From contig JANCRA010000126.1 of the NCBI GenBank assembly GCA_024362935.1, positions 496,001 to 560,000 of the forward strand: a stretch of 64,000 bases of DNA. Reading direction: 5' to 3'. The notes below the pieces were generated by a model. The model ran no database searches. It was not told the origin of the DNA and saw only the letters and a list, made by a program, of their open reading frames with translations. The position numbers and the translations under genes are program-made. Positions 22,701 through 34,700 of the stretch are shown here, piece after piece; the first letter of the stretch is position 1; each line of letters opens with the position of its first letter. The stretch is from Setophaga petechia. Its lineage: Eukaryota > Chordata > Aves > Passeriformes > Parulidae.

Positions 22701-25700
22701 TATTTGGAATGTTCCTCATGGAAAAGGCTCTCCAGTCCTGGCACAGCTGTGGAGTCCCCACCTCTGGAAGTGTTCAGAGGCCGCTCCATCATTGCCTGGA
22801 CTCTGACAGTGGCTCAAGTGTTCTTCTCTCCAGGGCTTCCTCTTCCAAATTCCCCTCAGGGCCAACCTCCATCAGCTGTGTGTGATCCAGGGTTAATTCA
22901 ATTACTGGACACACTTGATTTAAGAGTGAGCATTGTACTCCCTCTGTATTTTTCCATTGGAACAGAATAAACACTAAATAAAAGCTCAAAATAACAAATC
23001 TTCAGAAGAGGACTTGAAACACCTGAACTGGTGTGTGAAATCCAAAAGGCTTGAGCAGAAGTGGAGGGTTTTTAGTAAAGCAGAAAGAATTTGGAGCTGA
23101 AATCACATCAGCTTCATCCAAAAACTGTGTCCCACTCCTACTGCTGCTAAAGAGGAACTTCCCATGAGTTGCACAGGAAACCTGAGCAGTGTTTTAGCTA
23201 AACTAACACTGTTCTCACTCCTCTTAATGGAGCTCGAGAGATTTAACATCAGATTGGATTATAGTCAAAGTCCTCTCAAGTCTTTTCAAATGACTGGGCC
23301 TCAGTGGCAAAATTTGCCAATAAAAGTGTAAAATGACAGAGATTGGTTTGAATCCCAAAGCCTGGATTCCTATCCCAGCTTTCCCAAAAGATTTACCATG
23401 TTTTAGCTGTGCTGGGATGGATTTGGCCTGATGGACATCCCAGACTTTATGCTCTGGGGAAAAATCTAATTAATCAAATGTAGAGAAGGTGTTGCACGTT
23501 CCAAGAGCCACATATCCTGTCTGATAAACTCATTTTGTGAGTAAAACTCATTTTGTGTGGTCTTGGAGGCAATGGGAGCCCGGGAATGCAGGATCTGTTC
23601 TAATGAGTTGGGCTGATTCCTGCTGCCCCACAAACAAAGCAGTGTTTGCTGCTGAAAGGAGATGGAGGCAGCCATGCAGAGCTGCAGGGAGCTGTTCCAG
23701 GAGGCAGGAGGTGCAGGGCAGGGGGCTGAGGCACCAGGAGCGTGGTGGGACCATGCCAGGGCACAGGCAGGGCCCTGGGGTGAGGGAGGATGAGGTCAGC
23801 TGGAGGGACTCCATGGGGAGGCTGAGAAATCCTGATCTGGAAATGCACAGGGAAGGCAGGAATGGGAAGGGCAGGGGGGCCTGTCCTGGGTGAGGTGGAA
23901 GCAGGGGTGGGACAGAGGGTGGAAGGTGACCTGGACCCTCAAGGGAGCACGAGCCCCATGCTCAGAGTTGGGTTTGGTTTGGTGTGCTTGGGTTGGGTTT
24001 GGTTTGGTTTGGTTGAGTTTGGTTTGATTGGATTTGGTTTGGTTAGGTTGGGTTTCATTTGGTTTGGTTAGATTTGGTTTCATTTGATTTAGTTTTGTTT
24101 GGGTTTATTTGGTCTGGTTGGGTTGGGTTTCATTGGGTTTGGTTAGATTTGGTTTCATTGGATTTAGTTTTGTTTGGGTTTATTTGGTCTGGTTGGGTTG
24201 GGTGGGGTTTGGTTGGGTTGGGTTGGGTTGGGTTGGGTTGGGTTGGGTTGGGTTTGGTTTGGTTGGGTTGAGTTGGGTTTGGTTGGGTTGGGTTGGGATG
24301 GGTTGGTTTGGTTGGATTTGGTTTCATGGGTTTGGTTTGGTTGGATTGGGTTTCACTGGGTTTGATTTCATTGGGTTTTATTTGGTTTGGTTGGGTTTGG
24401 TTGGGTTGGGATGGGTTGATTGGATTTGGTTTCATTGGGTTTGGTTTGGTTGGATTGGGTTTCACTGGGTTTGATTTCATTGGGTTTTATTTGGTTTGGT
24501 TGGGTTTGGTGTGGTTTGGTTTGGCTGAGATGTGGGTGGGAACACCTGGAGCTCCTGGGGTCACAGCTCTGGGCTCACAGCTGCCATCAATTTCAGTCAT
24601 TGTCTCACACAAAATGTGTGTGTAAAGGGCAGATTTGGCATTATACAGTTCCACTTTTTCAAGGTATTTTCAAGTCAATCATTTTCTCTGCTAAAGGAGA
24701 GCTGAGGGTTATGTGGGGCTTGATATTTTGATTTTTAATTTTATTTCTTCATTAGTTTTTGCCCCCCTCCCTGTGGAAATGACTTTAATGTTTGTACAAA
24801 ACCACTCTCAGCCCTTCAGATCAGGCACAGATCAAAGTCTGTCACACAGACCCTTGTCCCAGGGCTCTCTCTGGGGTTTCAGCACCAGCTGAAATATGTT
24901 CATACAGATAGAAGTGTTCAGCATTTGGCTCCCCACTGACACCAGCAGACAAAACATCTCTGTATATTAATGTAACATAATATTCCTCTGCCTTTTACAC
25001 AAACCTGAGGCTGTTCTGTCCGTGCAGTTTCCCCAATTAAAGTTGTGGTCTCGAGGAATGAAATTAGGTTGGTTTGCCAGCCCCTTGTTTGAAGTGTTTG
25101 CTATTAATTATGTATCCATCCTTTAGGCCTTATTAAATTATCCAAATGGGTTTCACCTCATTAGCTGGAATCTTATCTGGGGTGTTTAATTGAATGCTTT
25201 TAGCAAAGTCAGGGTGGAATGATCAGACTAACTTGGCCTGTAGTTATCTGCCTCTTCCCCTTGGTCTTTTTGGTATTGATATTCCATAAAGGACCCTGAC
25301 AGCTGCTGGAGTGTATCTAAAAATCTGAGACTTAATAGAAATTAAATATTTAAAAAATGAAGGTTTTCATAATTCCTAACTTGGGTCTTTTCCATTTATT
25401 ATTTCTTTTCAATGTTGCCTTCCTTTGGCAGTTGAAATGAAGCAGAATTTACCCAAACGTTCTCATCACTGATAGTAAAACCCCTACAATTTCTTGATCA
25501 AAGAGTTCCTTAAAATAAAGTCCCATGTCTGTTTTTCAGTCCATGGTTTTTGCCTTGGTCAATCTGGTTTGGTTTTTTCCTGCCTGGAGAAGTGTGGCTG
25601 CATCCCTGGTTTGGAGTGTCCTCTGTGCAGTGTAATCAGGTCATGATCGTTGGGCTTTGCCCAAAGGCAGCTCAGTTTAGGGATTGATTTTTGGGTTTAT

Positions 25701-28700
25701 ACAATTAAAATAGCAGCCAAAATATGTGCAATAACTCCTGTGCAAGAAAATTGGCACGGGGTAGGACTGGTCTGGCAATGAGAGCAAGGTTGGGCAAGGA
25801 CAAATGTGGGGCTGCTTTTGTTCCTTTTTAAAGAAAGGAAATGTTTTGGGATGGGCTTTTTTGCTTGGTTGGGTTTTTTTTAAGAAATGAAGATGGGGCA
25901 GAATTAAAATATTCCCAGTGAGTGCTGTCAGATTCAGGAAGTTAATATGAGGAGAAACAAAATGCAGCCCGTCCCCAGGTGTGTGGTGTCACAGAGCAGG
26001 GATCCTTTGGCAAGGGTTGGTGCTCTGGCTGCCAAACACGAGGGGTTCTGGTGGCAGCAGGAGCTGCCCAGGCTGCAGGTGCTCCCTCAGAGCAGTGAGT
26101 CCTGTTCAGTGAATCCTGGGCTGCTCCAGGCTGGAATGTGCAGGGATCTCTCTCCCCTGAGCTCTGCGTTTGTCTCGGCAGCCATCAAGACGGACGCGAA
26201 GCCGGCCGATGCCAAGAAACCCCCTGCCAAGTCTCCCTCAGGTAACCTCACCTCCCTCCTCACCTGGGCCCGGGGAAATCCACCTGGGAAAACCCTGCAC
26301 GGCCATGGAGCCCCTGTCCCCAGCACTGCCCATGTCCCAGTGCCACATCCACGTGGCTGTCACATCCCTCCACCACTGCCCTGGGCAGCTGGGCCAGGGC
26401 TGGGCAGCCCTTTCCAGGAGGGAATATTCCCAATATCCATCTGAACCTCTCCTGGCATAGCCTGAGGCTGTTTCCTAGATCTGAATCCAATCCCCTTTGG
26501 GGCTGGGGTACATCTCTGGGAACGGGGATGCCCCAGGCTGGGTTGGATGGGACATGGAGCACCTGGGACAGTGAAGATGTCCCTGCCATGGCAGGGCTGG
26601 GATGAGCTGATCTCTGAGCTCCCAGCCCGTGCTGGGCTGTGTGACTGAGGCTGTTTTGTGTGTCTCAGGCTGTTCAGTTCTGTGTGTCTGAGGCAGTTCT
26701 GTGTGTCTGAGGCAGTTCAGTTCTGTGTGACTCAGGCAGTTCTGTGTGATTGAGGCAGTTCTGTGTAACCTAGGCAGTTTCTGTGTGTCTCAGGCCGTTC
26801 TGTGACTGAGGCAGTTCTGTGTGACTGAGGCTGTTCAGTTCTGTGTGTCCGAGGCCGTTCTGTACCTGCCCCTGATCTCCCCTTCCCTCCCCGCCATCCC
26901 ACAGCCGATTCCAGCCGCCCCAAGAGCGCTCCGGGCAGCACCACCAAGAGCAGCGCCACCACTCCTTCCACCGCGGCCTCCAGCGTGCCCGGCACGGCCC
27001 CCAGCCGGCCCAAGCCCAAAACCGCCGCCCCCAAAGCCGCCACGACCTCCACGGTGTCCGCGGACGCCAAGAGGGCCGCGGGCAAGGCCGCGGGCAGCAA
27101 AGGCAGCGCCGGGCCCGCGGCCCGAGCCCCGCGCCCCGCCAGCGCCGCCGGGCCCGACCTGCGCCACGTCCGCTCCAAGGTGGGCTCCACCGACAACATC
27201 AAACACCAGCCCGGCGGGGGAAAGGTGAGCCCTGCCCGCCCGCCCCGCCCGCTCTGGGCTCCGCGCCGGGCTCTGCGGGATGGTGGCTGTGTCCTCACTG
27301 CTCTCTCGGCTCCTCGCTGGGTCCTGCTTGGGCAGAGCGCGGGAGCCGCCCCAGAGCTGGCCCTGCTCCACAGCAGAACCCAGAGCTCCACTGCCGCTGC
27401 TCTCCTGCCCCAAGCCTGGCACAGAAACACCCTCAGGCCTGCCCATAGTCCTGCCCTTTGCCCTTGGGTGGAGGAACTGTCTGCTGAGTGGTACAGGAGG
27501 TGGAATAGTGCACTAGGATGAGGCAAATCTGGATTGCACAGCACCTGTCCCATGCCCAGCTCCTCAGGCCCAAAGCTGACAAGGAATGAGTCTTTTGGGA
27601 CCCCCTGTGGTGGGCATGAGGAGAGGATAGTGCTCTCCTCATGAGAGACAGAGGAAAACCATGACCAGAGAGAAAACTCGGGGCTCTCACTGCCTCCTAA
27701 AGCCCTTAGGGGGCACTCCCACCATCAGGGTGTCCCATGGAAAGGACAAAGGTGGGATCCACCTGCAGCCCCTGCTGAACAAAAGGCCATGCAAAACCAC
27801 AGAGCCTGGCTTAGCTGTTGTGTAAGCCCAGCCTTGGCCTGGCCACGTGTGTCAGCAGCAGCCAGAGGGCTGTGCCTCCCCCCCAGTGGGACACAGATCT
27901 TTCCATTCTCTTTGCTGCAGCTCTGTGGTGCCGAATAACCCGGCCCAGAACTTTAATCTGCTGCCAAGGGAGCAGGTTCCATGCTGGGAGAGCTTTAATC
28001 TGCTCTCAGGCACATTAAAGTCAAGGGCACTCCTGGCTGGGTGTTGTGTGTCCCAGACAGCATCGATGCTGCATGGATTTATCCTCAGAGGCAGCAGCTC
28101 CTGGCTGGGCAGCAGCACAGCACAGCCCTCGTTGTGTCAGCTCAGGGGACTTGCATTTGCATTTAATTGCACTGCCCTTCATTTTCTAAATATTTTCGTA
28201 GAGTTATTAAATCCTAACAATTGCCTTGTTAAGCAAATTGTCCTTTTTGTAGTCTTGTCTACCCTGAGCTGTTTTTAGAGTCTGAGAATTGTTGTAGTGT
28301 TGGGTTTTTTTGTTCACTGGTCTGTAGGTTAGTGAAATTCAAGATTTATGCTGAGCCCCCCCAAAAATGCAGGTTCTGCTGCACTTCCCTGCATCTAAAC
28401 TAGCAAAAACAATGGCTATCCTCAGGTAGTTGCTGAATTTTTATGAAACCTGTAAATTTTCCTTTGATTTTCTGCTCAGCTGAACTCTCTGGGTGCACCT
28501 GCCTTTTGGTAGATAAAAACTAAAGGAGCTGTTGAGCTCCAAGGCTGAGTGCAGCGAGGCTGGGTGGGAACCTGAGCTGGCAGCTCGGGCTGTGTGTCCA
28601 GCACAGCCCCAGACCAGCCCTGGGTGTCCTCACCTCCAGACCTGCCCCACATCCTCCACGAGAAGGAGCTGGTCCTGCTCTGCCCTTGGGCTCCCCAGGG

Positions 28701-31700
28701 ATTTGGTTGGATTTTTTTGGCAGGATCATTGTCCTGGGGTCTCTTGGATCCTGAGGAAGGGCACCAGGAGCTTTTTGAGAAGTGAATCCTTGCTGTGTGC
28801 CCTGGGCTGGGCACCGCTGTGCCCTTGGTGCCACCGCTCCCGGGCACGGGATGATCCTTGGCCTGGGAGTCAGAGCAGGCAGGAGCTGTCCTGGGTCTGC
28901 TCTGCAGCAGGTCTCTGTGTTCCCCTGCTCCTGCCCAAGTTGTGCTTTTGCTGGTGCAATCATCCCTTTGTCTCCATCCAGGGGAAGGTAGAGAAAAGGC
29001 CAGAGTCAGCCGGCGCCGCGCCCAGCTCTGAGCCCAGCGCGGGCTCTAAAGTGGCTCCTAAAGTGGCAGCAAAAGAGGGGGTCCCCAAACAGCCCAATGG
29101 GAAAGTGAGTTGCTTTCACACTTTTCTCTGGGGGAGATGAAGGAAAACGTTTCCATTTTGAGTCACTGTCCCTCCTCTCCAGCTGTCCTGCTCTCTCCTG
29201 TCAGTGGCACTGTCCTTGCACAGACACCTCCCCTTCTCTCCCCTGCACCCTGAGGTGTTCCCAGGAGCTCCTGCAGGGAGGGACCCTCTCCACTCCTGCT
29301 GGGGAGGTTTGCAGAGCAGAGTCCTCCTGTTTCACTGCAGGTTAATACAGGCTTGGCTTGGAGTCAGAGGGGTTCCCTTAAACCAGTTCTCCACACACAG
29401 AACCAGTTTGTAACGAGGCAGAGGGGTTGAGTTCACAGCTGCTTCTTTTAGGACTGCACCATATGTAGGAATTCACATCTTCCCTGCAATATTCCCAGCC
29501 CAGTTGTACCAAAAGTCTGTAGCTCTAAGCCTTAGGCCATCACCACTGGGTGGGTTACTCCAAAGTCCAAGTGGATGGCGTGAGGTGGGAGTGCCACAGA
29601 TTAACTCCAACATTACCAGGCAGGAATGGTCAGGAATGAGCAGGATTTGTACCTGTGGGGAGCCAGTGAAGCACCCCACCCTCCATGGCACAGTGTGTTC
29701 CCAGAGCTGCTGTTCCTCAGCCCAGCCTCTCTGACCCAGCTCAGGAGCTCTGGGAGCCTGCCCAGCTGAGAGTGTTGGGTGATCCCTGCTGTGCTCCAGG
29801 CTTGTCACCTTGCAGGAGCCAGGATCCAGCTGGGGCCTGCTTGTGCTGTGGTGAATAACTCAGCTGCAGCCTAAAGCTGTGTTGTGACTAACCTCTGCAA
29901 ACACTGGTGTCTAACCCAGCTGCTGCTGTGAGCAGAGCTCACCCAAACCTCTCCTCCTGCCTTACAAAGCACAGACTCACTGGGGCTGGAGAAGCCCTGT
30001 GAGACCATGGAGCCCAACCACCCCAGCACTGCCAAACCACCTCCAAGCACACCTCACACCCTTCATCTGAGTCAGCCTGAAGGAGAAACAATTTCACTAA
30101 CCTGGGACTCACCTGAGGCCATTGAGCTGAAGGTGTGACCACCTTCCATAGCACAGTGTTCCTCAGAGCCAGCTGTCCTGCCCAGGGCTGTGCAGGGACA
30201 TTGTCCATGGCTGGAGCCAGCCCAGCTGTGGGCATGGAGCCCAGCTGTGGGCATGGAGCAGCTCACAGCATGTTGGGAGTGCTGGCTCCCAGGGCTGGCT
30301 CTCCCTGCTCTGGCCAGCTGTCCCTGGAACCCTCCCAGGAGCCTCCTGGGGCATGGACAGTCCCATCCCACCTGGCTCTCCATGCCCCAGGGCAGTCCCA
30401 TCCTGTCCCTTTGTCTGGCTCTCCCTGCCCCAGGGTGTTTCCAGGGCCATGGACAGTCCCTTCCCACCCCTCTGGGCTGGCTGTCCCTGCTCCAGTTGGT
30501 TCCCATGCCCTGGGCAGCCCCAGCCCACCCCACCCCAGGGCTCTGCAGGGTCCCTGGGCACTCCCAGCCTGGCACTAACACTGTCTGTGCAGCCTCCTGT
30601 CCTTCACTGTCTCTCACTCTGTCCTTGGTGCCTTCCCCAGCTCTGGCTGCAGCTCCTCAGGGTCCCTGGTGCCCAGGAGCCCCCGTGCCCTGCAGAATGC
30701 CATCTCTAACCAGTGCTCTTCCCTTGTGTTGTCTCCGTTCTGTGACGTTCCAGGTGCAGATAGTCTCCAAAAAAGCGAACTACAGCCATGTTCAGTCCAA
30801 GTGTGGTTCCAAGGACAATATTAAACATGTCCCTGGAGGTGGGAATGTAAGTATGGGTCTGGGCAAGCTGTGTGTCTGCTAACTGCTTCTCTGTGCTGTG
30901 CTGTGCTGCAGGCAGGAGCCGTGGCAGAGCTCCTGGACACAGCCTGGGGGATTCCTGCCCTGCTCTGGGGCTGCCAGGCTGAAATGTGGGGTTTGTTCAG
31001 TGTTCAGCTGCACCTGGGCAGCTCCTGCTCCCTGGGCTGTTCTGCTCCCTGGGCTGTTCTGCTCCCTGGGCTGTTCTGTTCCCTGGGCTGTTCTGTTCCC
31101 TGGGCTGTTCTGCTCCCTGGGCTGTTCTGCTCCCTGGGCTGTTCTGTTCCCTGGGCAGCTCCTGCTCCCTGGGCTGTTCTGCTCCCTGGGCTGTTCTGCT
31201 CCCTGGGCAGCTCCTGCTCCCTGGGCAGCTCCTGCTCCCTGGGCTGTTCTGCTCCCTGGGCTGTTCTGCTCCCTGGGCTGTTCTGCTCCCTGGGCAGCTC
31301 CTGCTCCCTGGGCAGCTCCTGCTCCCTGGGCTGTTCTGTTCCCTGGGCTGTTCTGTTCCCTGAGCCTGGTTCTGAGCTCACCCCTGACCTGCCTGGAGCC
31401 TGCATCCCCCAGAGCAGATTCATCATGGCCTGGCAGTGCCTGTAACCCTCCCTTGGCTCCCAGGGCCAGCTGGAGCCACACTCACTCACTCCTTGTTTCA
31501 TAAAAGGCACTTTGGAGCAGGCAAAGACTCTGGGACTTAACCTTTGAGCTGAGATTAATTTCTAAATTTAAAGGCTGCTGGTATCTGTGGCAGCAGGGCT
31601 GAGCTTATTAAAATAGAAAGTTAATCTGGTGGTGTCTCAGCTTGGTTTGGGGTGTGGGGTGCTGCAGGTGTCTGCCAGGCCAGCCAGGTTCACTGTCCAG

Positions 31701-34700
31701 CCCCTGCAGGCTGGCAGAGCACGAGCAGGGCCTGGGGATCAGATCTGTGCTGGGCACAGGGCAGGTTCAGCAGTGCAAAGTTTGGGTGGCTTCAAAGGCA
31801 CTGAAGGACCTGAGCCTAACAGAGTTTGTTCTGACATGTTTAAATATCCTGGGTTCCCAAGGAGGGATGTCCAGCTGCCACATTTGCTGAGGTGCCCAGT
31901 GACACAAACCCTGCCCAGGACCTGCCTGTGGAGCCAGCTGGGGGCCATCCCCTGGGGAATCCATGTCCAGCTGGCTGACCCTCTCCATGACTGATTTTTC
32001 CACAAATCTTTGCAAGTGGCAGCCAAATGTGGGTTCCTAACACCTGCTGCCCTCCAGGTGGTGCCAGGGTGGCCAGAGGTGCTGAAGTCACAGCTGTGCC
32101 ACTGAACCTGCCCACATCCCTGCTCTGGGGGTTTGGGGTTTGTGGTTCTCTGCTGTTGCCATGATTTACACCATGTTAATGGGGTGTTTCCCATGGGAAT
32201 GCTGGCCTGGAGCCCTGGTGTCCATGGGGAGCCCTGGGGGGGTTTGGGGCCCTGTTTCTGTTCCTGCTGCCTGTTCCCCTGGTGCTGTCCCCAGCTGTCC
32301 CAGAAGTGCTTTGGCCACCCTGTGGCAGCTCTGGAGCAGCTGCTGGCATTTCCCTGGCCATGCCCTGCAGGGAGCTGTATTTCATAAAGTACCCCTTCAC
32401 CCTGCTCAGCCTTTCAGGAGCCTCCCAGGTGCCTTCCCTGCTCTTCCAGGCTGCAGAGATGGGGCTGGCATGTGGGGATCCTGCCTTGCCTCAGTAACTG
32501 TGTCACAAAGTGTCCTCCTGCTCGTGAGCCACCATCCTGTCCTTCCCCTGCACTGCCAGCCATTCCCAGCCCTGGGGACAGCTCTGTCCCTGCTCTCCTC
32601 TCCTCTCCTCTCCTCTCCTCTCCTCTCCTCTCCTCTCCTCTCCTCTCCTCTCCTCTCCTCTCCTCTCCTCTCCTCTCCTCTCCTCTCCTCTCCTCTCCTC
32701 TCCTCTCCTCTCCTCTCCTCTCCTCTCCTCTCTCCTCCTTTCACCACTGCAGCTTTGCTCCTTGCTCAGCTCCCTAAGCAGCTCTTTATTCTGCATTTTC
32801 TGAGCCAAAAGCTCATTTCAGGCTCCAGATGCTCCCAGAACAGCTCCAGGAGAGCATCCCCAGCCCTTCAGCACAGGCAGTGTGTGGATGGTTTTATTTT
32901 TATTTTTATTTATTCATTTTTGTATCTTTCCCCTCCCTTTGGAGCACTGTGGTGTCAGTGAGCTCTTCCAGGATGTTTCCTTGCTCAGGTAGTTGTGGTG
33001 ATCACTTCTGATAGAATTCCCAGGGTTGGATTCTCAGCTGGGTCTGTCTGGAAGGTCTGTTCTGCTCTGTGCCTTCAGTCAGAGCTGTCAGGATCCCGTG
33101 GACAAGTGCTGTGGTTTGGAAACAATTCCTGGTGGAGCTTTAGGAGGTGATGGCCGTGGAATGGTTTGGGTTGGGAAGGACTCAGGGATGATGGACTGAG
33201 TGCCACCCCTGCCATGGCAGGGACTCCTTCCCTGTGCCAGGCTGCTCCAGCCCTGCCCAGCCTGGCAGGGACACTGCAGGGTGGGCCCTGTGCTGTGCCA
33301 CCCCAGCCCAGTGGCTCCAGGCTGGCTCAGGTGCCCACCCTGCCCTCTGCCCATGGAGATCACTCCTGTCCATGCCCACACTGCCCAGGAGCTGTGCCCA
33401 AGAGCAGCAGCTGCTGTTGCTGCCCAGCAGAAACACCAACACAGCTCAGTTCCTGGGGAGAAGGGCTGGATGGTGTTTTTGTTCAGTATTTCCCACTCTC
33501 AGAACCACTGAGGTTGGAAAAGATCCCCAAGACCACGGAGTCCAACCTCTGAGCAGGTTTTTTCTGTTCCAGGAAAGCAGAGCAGAGTGGATTTCACTGA
33601 GTGCAGGCAATGTCTGTGGGTGAAGGAGGTTTGGGAGGGGAGTTTGGAGTGTCCCTGTGCTGCCCTGGCCTTTGGCTTGTCCTGCTTGGCTGGGACATGG
33701 TCAGGGACACAAAATCAGACAGGAGCTGACACCAAACTTCCCACCTGAGCCAAACCCCCCAAGTTTATTTGTGGCTCCAGAGTCTGTGCTTGGCTCTCTG
33801 AGTGCAATCCCAGGGTACAAACCCAGCTCCTGCTGAAGTCCTACCAACAAACCCTTCCCTGAGGGTGGCACACTGTGGATCTCAGGTCAGGAGTCACACA
33901 GGTGACAAACAGCAGATTTCCTGGTGCATTCTGTGAGATAAATTTCAGCTCAGCTCAGTTCTGAGCAAGCAAGGACTGCTGATTAAAGCTGTAGTAACTT
34001 TACTCCTGAGAAACCCAAATCAGGGTCTGTGGGTGACCTTTGGAGGGTGTCACTGAGCTGGGGACGTGGGACCTGGCAGGAGCTGAGCTGGGCTGCCCTG
34101 CTCCCCCTGCAGCATCCTGGGCTCCTCCCTGGGCACAAGCAGAAGGATCCCTCATTCCCTGGGAGGAGTTCTGGAAAATTCTCCTGAGAGCTCTCAGTAA
34201 CCTCCCAGAGCAGCTGTGGTGGTCAGGGAGTTCTGCTCATATTGGAAAGGAAATCCTTGGGTTTGCTCTGTGACCTGACCTGGAGCAGTTCTGAGCCTGC
34301 AGCTCCCAGCTGGTGGCTGCTCTCACCCCTGGCCTGGTCTTGGAGAGGGGTGGATTGCTGGGGCAGGGCATTCCAGCAGGGCACCAGATCCCTCTGGGAA
34401 TCCCAGGCTGCTTGGAGAGGAGGGACCTTAAAGCCCATCCAGTGCCACCCCTGCCATGGCAGGGACACCTCCACTGTCCCAGGGTGATCCAACCTGGCCT
34501 TGGGCACTGCCAGGGGTGCAGGGGCAGCCACAGCTGCTCTGGGAATTCCATCCCAGCCAGGAATTCCCAATTCCCAATCTCCCACCCATCCCTGCCCTCT
34601 GGCACTGGGAGCCATTCCCTGTGTCCTGTCCCTCCATCCCTTGTCCCCAGTCCCTCCCTCCAGGCCCTGCCAGGGCTCTGAGCTCTCCCTGGAGCTGCTC

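Larger units (their letters stand above)
22028..26181 (+). other. MAP4: MAP4 4.2-kb intron
   Basis: Holds a CR1-derived minisatellite (22170-22745) and the long GGTTT/GGGTT array (23966-24530). From 24700 to 25900 it is unique, AT-rich sequence. Confidence 0.8.
26242..26904 (+). other. MAP4: MAP4 intron
   Basis: Contains two CR1 pieces and a 21-bp repeat that ends about 40 bp before the repeat-1 exon. Confidence 0.8.

Noticed and set aside
23796..24480. Repetitive open frames (QTKPNPT- and GWVGLG-like) suggestive of a structural protein
   Set aside because: Direct translation of the GGTTT/GGGTT satellite on both strands.
31013..31510. Open frames of about 200 codons in several frames with Gly/Ala/Pro/Leu repeats
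   Set aside because: Produced by the 17-bp minisatellite; no gene support.
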